From the NCBI RefSeq assembly GCF_001514265.1, contig NZ_KQ949006.1, forward strand, positions 1 to 64,000: a stretch of DNA of 64,000 nucleotides. Direction: 5' to 3'. Source of the stretch: Streptomyces resistomycificus (GTDB lineage: Bacteria > Actinomycetota > Actinomycetes > Streptomycetales > Streptomycetaceae). How positions within the stretch are numbered: position 1 is the first letter of the stretch; each line of letters opens with the position of its first letter. The notes beneath the pieces are model-generated. The model did no database searches. It worked only from the letters and a program-made list of their open reading frames with translations, and was not told where the DNA came from. Shown piece after piece: positions 1-7,186 of this stretch. The position numbers and the translations under genes were made by a program.

Positions 1-1104
1 ACCCCGGCCGTGCACGCGGGTGGCGACGTGCCGGCCGTCCATGCGGGCGGCGACCTGCCGGGCGGCGGGGCCGGAAACCATCTGCCTGGCAGCAGCGCGG
101 CCGACCACCTGCCCGGCGGCCGGGCCGACGACCTCGGCAGCGGGCCCAGGGCGTCACACGAGCCGCCGAGCGGCCATGCCGGTGGCACGGCGGACAATCT
201 CCCGGGCGGCCGAACAGACGACGTCGGTACCGACCCGACCGCCAGCCACGAGCCGTCGGGCGGTCACGCAGGAAGTGACGGTCACGGAGCCGACGTGGGC
301 GGCCACGGTGATGGCGGCAATGGCCCTGGAGGCCACACCCACGGCGGTGACCACCCAAGTGGCCATCCTGGCGAGGCAGGCTCGCCGCACGGCCACGAAC
401 CCAACGGCGAGCCGCATGCGGAACGGGATGTGCGTGACCCCAGGGGCTCGGTTGCGGACGACATCGCCCGGCGGGAAGCCGAACCCATTCAGCTCGGGGA
501 TGAGCCACTGCCGCCCCCCAGGCAGGGCGAGCATGACCTGGGGCAGATACCCGAGAGTCGAGTGCAGCGCGACGCAGACGGTCTGATCACCCATGTGGAC
601 GGTCGTAACTTCGAGCACTTCCTCAAGGATCTCTCCTATCAGCGCGGTGCCGCGTTCAGGGAAGCCAAGGAACTTGGCACGTTGTCCAGAAGGAAAGTGG
701 GCCCCTGCGCCGGTCTGGTCATGGACCTGCGGACGGGAAGAATAGTCGAGGCGATGAACGGCAAGCCCGACGACCTGATTGAAAACGTCCACCCGACGAT
801 CGGGGACAGGTACGAGAACTTCCCTGACCCCAGGCCGGCCCCCGACGAGCCGCTGAGGCATGCCGAGGTGAAGGCAGTCAACAGCCTGCTCTGGGAGCGG
901 ACGAAGCTAGGCCTTCCAGACGGTGCTGAGGCGCTGGCTGAGCTCCGTGCCGCAATGGAGTTTCCCTATTTTGACCACATGAGGACCGAGTTGCCGGGTC
1001 GTCCGGCAGCCTTCTGCGCCAACTGCGACCTTATGCTGGATGGGGTGGACAGCCTTCACGGCAGGTTCACCGGTGCACCGACTGACGAAAACTGGATTCC
1101 CTAA
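1..1104 (+). CDS. C-terminal part of polymorphic toxin, YwqJ-like deaminase (5' truncated by window)
   Basis: The frame is open to the window edge, so the true start and the delivery domains lie upstream. The first ~160 codons are a Gly/His/Pro-rich linker containing a duplicated ~27-residue unit (LPGGR-DD-G...ASHEP-GHAG). The last ~165 residues look like a YwqJ-type deaminase toxin domain: a zinc-binding HAE motif (RHAEVKAVN, near nt 859) and a CxxC pair (FCANCD, near nt 1014), the usual layout of the cytidine deaminase fold. The family acts as C-terminal warheads of secreted toxins that probably deaminate nucleic acid or nucleotides. Its stop overlaps the start of a YwqK-type immunity gene by one base (TAATG), which supports a toxin-immunity pair. 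The substrate and the secretion route cannot be read here. Confidence 0.75.
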   Translation, partial: TPAVHAGGDVPAVHAGGDLPGGGAGNHLPGSSAADHLPGGRADDLGSGPRASHEPPSGHAGGTADNLPGGRTDDVGTDPTASHEPSGGHAGSDGHGADVGGHGDGGNGPGGHTHGGDHPSGHPGEAGSPHGHEPNGEPHAERDVRDPRGSVADDIARREAEPIQLGDEPLPPPRQGEHDLGQIPESRVQRDADGLITHVDGRNFEHFLKDLSYQRGAAFREAKELGTLSRRKVGPCAGLVMDLRTGRIVEAMNGKPDDLIENVHPTIGDRYENFPDPRPAPDEPLRHAEVKAVNSLLWERTKLGLPDGAEALAELRAAMEFPYFDHMRTELPGRPAAFCANCDLMLDGVDSLHGRFTGAPTDENWIP

Positions 1105-1475
1105 TGGCCGAGGCAGAGCGAATCAATATCGACGACCCAGAGGTCGACATGGACCTGGGGCAGCGGCTGCTGTACCGAGGAAAGCTGTTCACGGGCGAAG
1201 TCGAGGAGTATCTCGGGGGCGCCCGCGTCAGCCTGGAATCCTACGTCGAGGGGCTGCCCGACGGCCCGGCCTGGGAATGGTACAAAAACGGAACGCTTGA
1301 GTCCGAGATGACGGTGCGTAAGGGGCGGGCTGTCGGGGTCGCGAAACGTTGGCATCCGAACGGTGTACTCGCCTCCGAGCGGACGTTCTCTGACGACAAT
1401 GGGGCGATGCTCTCCGTCCGAGAATGGGACGAGAACGGCCAGCCGACGAAGAGTTGGAGCAAGGGAGAGAGCTGA
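1104..1475 (+). CDS. YwqK family antitoxin/immunity protein (first copy)
   Basis: This 123-residue cytosolic protein has no signal peptide. It contains MORN-variant repeats of the YwqK type (DGPAWEWYKNGTLESEM, then WHPNGVLASERTF and WDENGQP), which form a small beta-sheet antitoxin family often found beside YwqJ deaminase toxins. The ATG overlaps the toxin stop codon, so the two are translationally coupled, as expected for an immunity gene protecting the producer. The N-terminal DDPEVDMD-QRLLYRG block is shared with the next gene. Neutralisation of the adjacent deaminase is inferred from the pairing. Confidence 0.75.
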   Translation: MAEAERINIDDPEVDMDLGQRLLYRGKLFTGEVEEYLGGARVSLESYVEGLPDGPAWEWYKNGTLESEMTVRKGRAVGVAKRWHPNGVLASERTFSDDNGAMLSVREWDENGQPTKSWSKGES

Positions 1476-1541
1476 TCTCTCTGTGTCTGCAGGCGCCCGT
1501 GATCGGCCGGCCCTCGGATGCATAGAGGGAAGCGGTTGGGA

Positions 1542-1916
1542 ATGAGCGCGAAGCGTATCGACCTCGACGACCCCGAGGTGGACCTCGACTATGCCCAGCG
1601 CCTCCTGTACCGGGGTGAACTCTTCACCGGGGAGGTCGAGGAGCACCTCGCGGGGCATCGCGTGAGTCTGGTGACCTACACGGACGGATACCGGGACGGC
1701 CCGTTCCGTGAGTGGTTCAAGAGCGGAGTCCTTCGCGCAGAGGGAACGATGCGGATGGGGAACTTGTCCGGGGAGTACAAGAGCTGGCACGAGAACGGCG
1801 TTCTCGCCACGAAGAAGCTGCACAGCGAGGACGGCGGGGGCCCCCTCTCCCACTACGAGTGGGACGACGAAGGAAGCCCGACCCGGGCTTGGGAGAACAC
1901 GGCTCCACAGGGGTGA
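1542..1916 (+). CDS. YwqK family antitoxin/immunity protein (second, diverged copy)
   Basis: This 124-residue paralogue of the preceding gene starts with the same IDLDDPEVDLDYAQRLLYRG block and has the same MORN-like repeats (DGPFREWFKSGVLRAEG, WHENGVLATKKL). The start at 1542 was chosen because it aligns with the paralogue's N-terminus and a purine-rich stretch (GGAAGCGGTTGGG) precedes it. An in-frame ATG 8 codons upstream is less likely. Tandem, diverged immunity genes behind one toxin are typical of loci that have exchanged warheads and kept old antidotes. This copy may match a different deaminase allele. Confidence 0.7.
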   Translation: MSAKRIDLDDPEVDLDYAQRLLYRGELFTGEVEEHLAGHRVSLVTYTDGYRDGPFREWFKSGVLRAEGTMRMGNLSGEYKSWHENGVLATKKLHSEDGGGPLSHYEWDDEGSPTRAWENTAPQG

Positions 1917-1990
1917 GAGATCCCTGCACGCCCCGAGGAAATGAGGGATGCCCTGCGGGACCCGGACAAGGATCCCGCAGGACGCTGTTC

Positions 1991-2374
1991 ATGAAGATCG
2001 CAGATCACTTCCAAGAGCTCTGGTCCCCTTCTCTCGGGGCGTCGAGAGGGAGCGTGCGAGATTCCCTCGCGGGCTCCTCATATGACGACGAGCGGGAGAT
2101 CGTTCAGTACCTTCTTTCCGGGCATGACCTCTTCAACATCATGGGTTCGTCCGACGATGTTCTGGGTTCCGGCCGGACCATCATGGGCGGCGACTCCGTC
2201 TACTCGGACGGGGAGTGGGTGTGGCGCGGAGACCTCTGTTTCTACGTGCGCACGTACCACGTCACCCTGCCGCCCGAATTCCTTGAGCGAATCAGGGCTT
2301 TCGACTACGTCATGCCGACAGAGGACCTGCCAAGCCTCATGGAAATCGCCAGGAAGCTCCGCACACAACTGTGA
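1991..2374 (+). CDS. Hypothetical protein, possible extra immunity protein
   Basis: This 127-residue soluble protein sits 74 nt after the second YwqK gene on the same strand. It is rich in Asp/Glu with several aromatic positions (DGEWVWRGDLCFYVRTYHVTL) and has no signal peptide or membrane segment. I do not recognise a named domain. Small acidic proteins at this position in toxin loci are often immunity proteins. The ATG at 1991 is the only start before the conserved-looking region; there is no strong ribosome binding site, so coupling to the upstream mRNA is likely. An unrelated gene is possible. Confidence 0.5.
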   Translation: MKIADHFQELWSPSLGASRGSVRDSLAGSSYDDEREIVQYLLSGHDLFNIMGSSDDVLGSGRTIMGGDSVYSDGEWVWRGDLCFYVRTYHVTLPPEFLERIRAFDYVMPTEDLPSLMEIARKLRTQL

Positions 2375-2860
2375 GACGCGTGAAGCGGAGCGATCCACGG
2401 CCTCCAACCATCCGGCGCCAGAAGTGCTCGGCTGGCTCACCGCGAACGGCTCCACACCGGTGGGTACTTCCTGGGTGCGGACGAATACGAGGCGTTCTCC
2501 CGGTTCTGAGTGGGGCGGCGGCTCAGGATGCGGAGGACTACCTTGTCTGAGCGATTCCTGGCAGTCACTTCGACCAGGCAGCGGAGATTCTTCACCGGCC
2601 GTTGCGTCGAAGCCGCCCTCATCACCGACCAGTTACGGAAACCAGGCGGCGAGCCGTCCGACGGCCGCAGCAGCACGCCCACCGAGGCGGCTTGTGCCCT
2701 CGGGGTCGTGTCGCCGGCGCGCAGTGACTCCGACTGCCCGAAGTGTGCTGACCCCGAAGTGTGCCGACCCCGGCGATCTTGAGGTGAACCTCCTGCCGAG
2801 CCGTGGACGCCTGCCCGGCGGGCGCCCCCCACTGTCACCCCCCGGCGGTACCGTCGGATC
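2375..2860. other. Gene-poor stretch with possible decayed coding remnants
   Basis: No intact gene was found. A short plus-strand open stretch (2384-2509) ends in a protein-like tail (GGYFLGADEYEAFSRF) before a TGA, but it has no start or full domain. A 16-bp unit is tandemly duplicated with one mismatch at 2738-2753 and 2754-2769. The pattern fits a scar at the edge of the toxin locus. No promoter for the helicase gene was identified with confidence. Confidence 0.4.
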
Positions 2861-5104
2861 ATGGCCCAAGAAACGGCGAGCGAGGAGCGGCGACTCGCCG
2901 TGCTCGAAGGCGTGCTGGAGCGCATCACATACGCCAACGAGGAGAACGGCTACACGGTCGCGCGGGTCGACACCGGCCGGGGCGCCGGCGACCTGCTGAC
3001 CGTCGTGGGGGCGTTGCTCGGCGCCCAGGTCGGCGAGTCCCTGCGGATGGAGGGCCGGTGGGGCTCGCACCCGCAGTACGGCAAGCAGTTCACCGTCGAG
3101 AACTACACGACCGTCCTGCCCGCCACCGTCCAGGGCATCCGCCGCTATCTGGGCTCCGGTCTGGTCAAGGGCATCGGCCCGGTCTTCGCCGACCGCATCA
3201 CCCAGCACTTCGGCCTGGACACCCTCCAGGTGATCGAGGAGGAGCCGAAGCGTCTCATCGAGGTGCCGGGCCTCGGCCCCAAGCGCACCAAGAAGATCGC
3301 CGACGCCTGGGAGGAGCAGAAGGCGATCAAGGAGGTGATGCTCTTCCTCCAGACCGTCGAGGTGTCCACGTCGATCGCCGTGCGCATCTACAAGAAGTAC
3401 GGAGACGCCTCCATCTCCGTGGTGAAGAACCAGCCCTACCGGTTGGCCGCCGACGTCTGGGGCATCGGCTTCCTCACCGCCGACAAGATCGCCCAGTCCG
3501 TCGGCATCCCGCACGACAGCCCGCAGCGCGTCATGGCGGGCCTGCAGTACGCGCTGTCCCAGTCCACCGACCAGGGCCACTGCTACCTCCCCGAGGAGCA
3601 GCTGATCGCCGACGCCGTCAAGCTGCTCCAGGTCGACACCGGCCTCGTCATCGAGTGCCTCGCGCAGCTCGCGGCACCCCCCGAGGAAGGGGAGGACCCG
3701 GGTGTCGTGAGGGAGAAGGTGCCCGGACCGGACGGCACGCCCGTCACCGCCGTCTACCTGGTCCCCTTCCACCGGGCCGAACTCTCCCTCTGCGCCCAGC
3801 TGATGCGCCTCCTGCGCACCGACCAGGACCGGATGCCCGGCTTCCAGGACGTGGCCTGGGACAAGGCTCTGGGCTGGCTGAAGGGGCGTACGGGCGTGGA
3901 GCTGGCGCCCGAACAGGAAGCCGCCGTCCGGCTGGCACTCAGCAAGAAGGTCGCCGTCCTCACCGGCGGCCCCGGCTGCGGCAAGTCCTTCACGGTCCGC
4001 TCGATCGTGGAGCTGGCCCGCGCCAAGAAGGCCAAGGTGGTGCTCGCCGCTCCCACCGGCCGCGCCGCCAAGCGGCTGTCCGAGCTCACCGGCGCCGAGG
4101 CCTCCACCGTCCACCGCCTCCTGGAGCTGAAGCCGGGCGGCGACGCGGCCTACGACAAGGACCGCCCGCTGGACGCCGACCTGGTGGTGGTCGACGAGGC
4201 CTCCATGCTGGACCTGCTGCTCGCCAACAAACTCGTGAAGGCGGTGCCCCCGGGCGCGCACCTGCTGTTCGTCGGGGACGTCGACCAGCTCCCAAGCGTC
4301 GGCGCCGGCGAGGTTCTGCGCGACCTGCTCGCCGAGGGCGGCCCGATTCCTGCCGTGCGCCTCACCCGGGTGTTCCGCCAGGCCCAGCAGTCGGGCGTGG
4401 TGACCAACGCGCACCGGATCAACTCCGGGCAGCACCCCCTCACCGACGGCATGAAGGACTTCTTCCTCTTCGTCGAGGACGACACGGAGGAGGTAGGCCG
4501 GCTCACCGTGGACGTGGCGGCACGGCGGATTCCGGCCAAGTTCGGGCTCGACCCGCGCCGGGACGTCCAGGTGCTGGCCCCCATGCACCGGGGCCCCGCC
4601 GGCGCCGGCAACCTCAACGGCCTGCTCCAGCAGGCCATCACCCCGGGCCGCCCCGAACTCCCCGAGAAGAGGTTCGGCGGCAGGGTCTTCCGGGTCGGCG
4701 ACAAGGTCACGCAGATTCGCAACAATTACGAGAAGGGCACCAACGGTGTCTTCAACGGCACCGTGGGCGTGGTCACCTCGCTCGACCCGGTCGACCAGCG
4801 CCTCACGGTGCGGACGGACGAGGACGAGGAGGTGCCGTACGAGTTCGACGAACTGGACGAACTGGCCCACGCCTACGCGGTGACCATCCATCGTTCGCAG
4901 GGCAGCGAGTACCCGGCCGTGGTGATCCCGGTCACCACCAGCGCCTGGATGATGCTCCAGCGGAACCTGCTGTACACGGCTGTGACCCGCGCCAAGAAGT
5001 TGGTCGTCCTCGTCGGATCACGCAAGGCGATAGGCCAGGCGGTGCGCACGGTGTCCGCCGGACGCAGGTGCACGACCCTGGACTTCAGGCTCTCGGAACG
5101 ATGA
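2861..5104 (+). CDS. recD2: RecD2-like ATP-dependent 5'-3' DNA helicase (SF1B)
   Basis: A 747-residue helicase of the RecBC-independent RecD2 type. The N-terminal part holds an OB-like region and helix-hairpin-helix DNA-binding segments (GLGPKRTKKIADAW near residue 136). Walker A is GGPGCGKS near residue 368 and Walker B is VVVDEASMLD near 442. A UvrD-like C-terminal segment with a HRSQGSEYPAVVIP motif lies near 671. The length matches the family (about 720-750). It should unwind DNA with 5'-3' polarity in repair or fork maintenance; no recB or recC is adjacent. The ATG at 2861 is used because the next in-frame starts are internal to conserved sequence. Confidence 0.9.
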   Translation: MAQETASEERRLAVLEGVLERITYANEENGYTVARVDTGRGAGDLLTVVGALLGAQVGESLRMEGRWGSHPQYGKQFTVENYTTVLPATVQGIRRYLGSGLVKGIGPVFADRITQHFGLDTLQVIEEEPKRLIEVPGLGPKRTKKIADAWEEQKAIKEVMLFLQTVEVSTSIAVRIYKKYGDASISVVKNQPYRLAADVWGIGFLTADKIAQSVGIPHDSPQRVMAGLQYALSQSTDQGHCYLPEEQLIADAVKLLQVDTGLVIECLAQLAAPPEEGEDPGVVREKVPGPDGTPVTAVYLVPFHRAELSLCAQLMRLLRTDQDRMPGFQDVAWDKALGWLKGRTGVELAPEQEAAVRLALSKKVAVLTGGPGCGKSFTVRSIVELARAKKAKVVLAAPTGRAAKRLSELTGAEASTVHRLLELKPGGDAAYDKDRPLDADLVVVDEASMLDLLLANKLVKAVPPGAHLLFVGDVDQLPSVGAGEVLRDLLAEGGPIPAVRLTRVFRQAQQSGVVTNAHRINSGQHPLTDGMKDFFLFVEDDTEEVGRLTVDVAARRIPAKFGLDPRRDVQVLAPMHRGPAGAGNLNGLLQQAITPGRPELPEKRFGGRVFRVGDKVTQIRNNYEKGTNGVFNGTVGVVTSLDPVDQRLTVRTDEDEEVPYEFDELDELAHAYAVTIHRSQGSEYPAVVIPVTTSAWMMLQRNLLYTAVTRAKKLVVLVGSRKAIGQAVRTVSAGRRCTTLDFRLSER

Positions 5105-5180
5105 CATCACCAAAAATGATCGATCAAATGAGTCATGTGGGTCACAGAGCTCTTCCGGAAGCGGGCTGAGGAGGGGCAGG

Positions 5181-5309
5181 ATGAGCGATCGGCGGCACTC
5201 AGTGCCGCCGATAAGCCCAATGGTCGACCCCGAGTGCACTCTCGTGCGCCAAATGGGGGATGGTAGAGACAGTCAGGGCAACCTCGAAGAAGAGGCACAA
5301 CGTCGGTGA
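5181..5309 (+). CDS. Candidate 42-codon leader ORF upstream of gltA
   Basis: An ATG at 5181 preceded by a strong ribosome binding site (GAGGAGGGGCAGG) opens a 42-codon frame that stops at 5307-5309, nine bases before the preferred gltA start. The peptide is hydrophilic and matches no family I know. It contains the inverted repeat at 5189-5211. It may be a short leader or uORF, or chance in a 5' UTR. Confidence 0.3.
   Translation: MSDRRHSVPPISPMVDPECTLVRQMGDGRDSQGNLEEEAQRR
5189..5211. repeat. Perfect inverted repeat between recD2 and gltA
   Basis: Arms of 11 bp (TCGGCGGCACT and its complement) are separated by one base. It could be an operator for gltA or part of a recD2 terminator. There is no T-run after it, so an operator or mRNA structure is as likely. 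Confidence 0.5.
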
Positions 5310-5317
5310 GGGATGAC

Positions 5318-6607
5318 GTGAGCGACAACTCTGTAGTACTGCGGTACGGCGACGGCGAGTACACCTACCCGGTGATCGACAGCACCGTCGGCGACAAGGG
5401 CTTCGACATCGGGAAGCTCCGTGCCCAGACCGGTCTGGTGACGCTGGACAGCGGTTACGGCAACACCGCCGCCTATAAATCCGCCGTCACCTACCTCGAC
5501 GGCGAGGCCGGCATCCTCCGGTACCGCGGCTACCCGATCGAGCAGCTGGCCGAGCGCTCCACCTTCCTGGAGGTGGCCTACCTGCTGATCAACGGCGAGC
5601 TGCCGACCGTCGACGAGCTCACCGTCTTCAAGAACGACATCACGCAGCACACCCTGCTGCACGAGGACGTCAAGAACTTCTACCGCGGCTTCCCGCGGGA
5701 CGCGCACCCGATGGCCATGCTGTCGTCGGTGGTCTCCGCGCTGTCGACGTTCTACCAGGACAGCCACAACCCGTTCGACGAGAAGCAGCGCAACCTCTCG
5801 ACGATCCGCCTGCTCGCCAAGCTTCCGACGATCGCCGCGTACGCGTACAAGAAGTCGATCGGTCACCCGTTCGTCTACCCGCGCAACGACCTCGGCTACG
5901 TCGAGAACTTCCTGCGGATGACCTTCTCGGTCCCGGCGCAGGACTACGAGCTCGACCCGGTCGTCGTCTCCGCCCTGGACAAGCTGCTCATCCTGCACGC
6001 GGACCACGAGCAGAACTGTTCGACCTCCACGGTCCGTCTGGTCGGCTCCTCGCAGGCCAACATGTTCGCCTCGATCTCCGCCGGCATCTCCGCGCTGTGG
6101 GGCCCGCTGCACGGCGGCGCCAACCAGTCGGTGCTGGAGATGCTCGAGGGCATCCAGGCCTCCGGCGGCGATGTCGACTCCTTCATCCGCAAGGTGAAGA
6201 ACAAGGAGGACGGCGTCCGCCTGATGGGCTTCGGCCACCGGGTCTACAAGAACTTCGACCCGCGCGCCAAGATCATCAAGGCCGCCGCGCACGACGTGCT
6301 GTCCGCCCTCGGCAAGTCCGACGAGCTGCTGGACATCGCGCTCAAGCTGGAGGAGCACGCGCTCTCCGACGACTACTTCGTCTCGCGCAGCCTCTACCCG
6401 AACGTGGACTTCTACACGGGCCTGATCTACCGCGCCATGGGCTTCCCGACCGAGATGTTCACGGTCCTGTTCGCCCTCGGCCGCCTCCCGGGCTGGATCG
6501 CCCAGTGGCACGAGATGATCAAGGAGCCGGGTTCCCGCATCGGCCGCCCGCGCCAGATCTACACGGGTGTCGTCGAGCGCGACTTCGTGCCGGTCGAGGA
6601 GCGCTAG
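5318..6607 (+). CDS. gltA: Citrate synthase
   Basis: This 429-residue type II citrate synthase condenses oxaloacetate and acetyl-CoA in the TCA cycle. Catalytic landmarks are the HGGANQ histidine near residue 265, the GFGHRVYKNFDPRA histidine near 307 and the aspartate in NVDFYTGLIYRAMGFP near 364. The GTG at 5318 gives the family N-terminus (SDNSVVLRYGDGEY) and has a GAGGGAT site in front; a GTG at 5306 would add four residues. The gene is monocistronic, followed by a strong hairpin. In S. coelicolor the orthologue is called citA. Confidence 0.95.
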   Translation: MSDNSVVLRYGDGEYTYPVIDSTVGDKGFDIGKLRAQTGLVTLDSGYGNTAAYKSAVTYLDGEAGILRYRGYPIEQLAERSTFLEVAYLLINGELPTVDELTVFKNDITQHTLLHEDVKNFYRGFPRDAHPMAMLSSVVSALSTFYQDSHNPFDEKQRNLSTIRLLAKLPTIAAYAYKKSIGHPFVYPRNDLGYVENFLRMTFSVPAQDYELDPVVVSALDKLLILHADHEQNCSTSTVRLVGSSQANMFASISAGISALWGPLHGGANQSVLEMLEGIQASGGDVDSFIRKVKNKEDGVRLMGFGHRVYKNFDPRAKIIKAAAHDVLSALGKSDELLDIALKLEEHALSDDYFVSRSLYPNVDFYTGLIYRAMGFPTEMFTVLFALGRLPGWIAQWHEMIKEPGSRIGRPRQIYTGVVERDFVPVEER

Positions 6608-6623
6608 AACTCGCGGAAATGAC

Positions 6624-6676
6624 GGAAGGCGCCCTGCCGCCGGTCCCCCCACGGGCCGGCGTACAGGGCGCCTTCC
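6624..6676 (+). terminator. Terminator hairpin after gltA
   Basis: A perfect 13-bp stem (GGAAGGCGCCCTG at 6624-6636 with its complement at 6664-6676) lies 16 nt after the gltA stop. There is no strong U-tract, as is usual in Streptomyces. Confidence 0.8.
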
Positions 6677-7186
6677 CATGTCCCGGTGCGGATTCCCCCC
6701 ACGGGATCCGGCCGGGCGACTGTGAGAAACCAGCGCCTGAATCGCTGTCTTGCGGTACTGCCTGGTAGTGCCGTTGAGCAGAACGAGCAAAACTCCTCGT
6801 ACTACTCCTGTGTGCGATCTGCCGGGACAGCGCACGCTGGGAGGGCCGCTCAAAGCTTCCCGGTGTGCGTGCCCCGGCGACGCATCTCTGAGGAAGTCCC
6901 CCAAGACATCCTCAGATGCCAGTAGGCGCCCCCCAAGACGCTTCCTGACACCGTCAACTTAGACCTTCGAACCCCTTCGATGGTTACGTTCACATCACTG
7001 TGATCTGCGTCTCTTGCATATGTCCGTTAGATGCGCAAGAGCCCGGATACACCGAACGGGACCCAAGCGTAAGGATGATGCGCGAGCCTTGTGAAGAGCT
7101 TATGTGAGGCTGGCGCAGGACTCCAGAGGGGCTCTGGCCTCGACTTCGGCTAATCACGAGTAACCTCGGCGTGTTTCGGCGGTTCG
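6677..7186. other. 510-bp gene-free gap rich in hairpins
   Basis: No convincing protein gene. The stretch carries the two C-rich-loop hairpins listed separately, a 7-bp-arm hairpin at 7011-7041 (CTCTTGC/GCAAGAG), and a short 6-bp, 3-nt-loop hairpin at 7123-7137 that could end the minus-strand copA transcript. It is less GC-rich than its neighbours around 6950-7070, fitting a regulatory or RNA-coding role. Confidence 0.5.
6882..6947 (+). ncRNA. Candidate small RNA with two C-rich-loop hairpins (6C-like)
   Basis: Two adjacent hairpins read on the plus strand. The first (6882-6919) pairs GCAT plus CTGAGGA with TCCTCAG plus ATGC around a 2-nt bulge and presents TCCCCCAAGA. The second (6920-6947) pairs CAGTAGGCG with CGCTTCCTG, with one mismatch and one G-U, and presents CCCCCCAAGA. 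Two stem-loops with runs of cytosines in the loops are the hallmark of the 6C RNA class of Actinobacteria. The first loop has only five C in a row, so this may be a relative rather than the canonical 6C gene. Boundaries and promoter were not identified. Confidence 0.45.

Noticed and set aside
2633..4891. Long open frame on the minus strand across recD2
   Set aside because: It is antisense to a clear helicase gene, has no domain, and reflects the lack of stops in high-GC DNA. Similar shadows lie opposite gltA, iolD, mmsA, melC2 and ettA.
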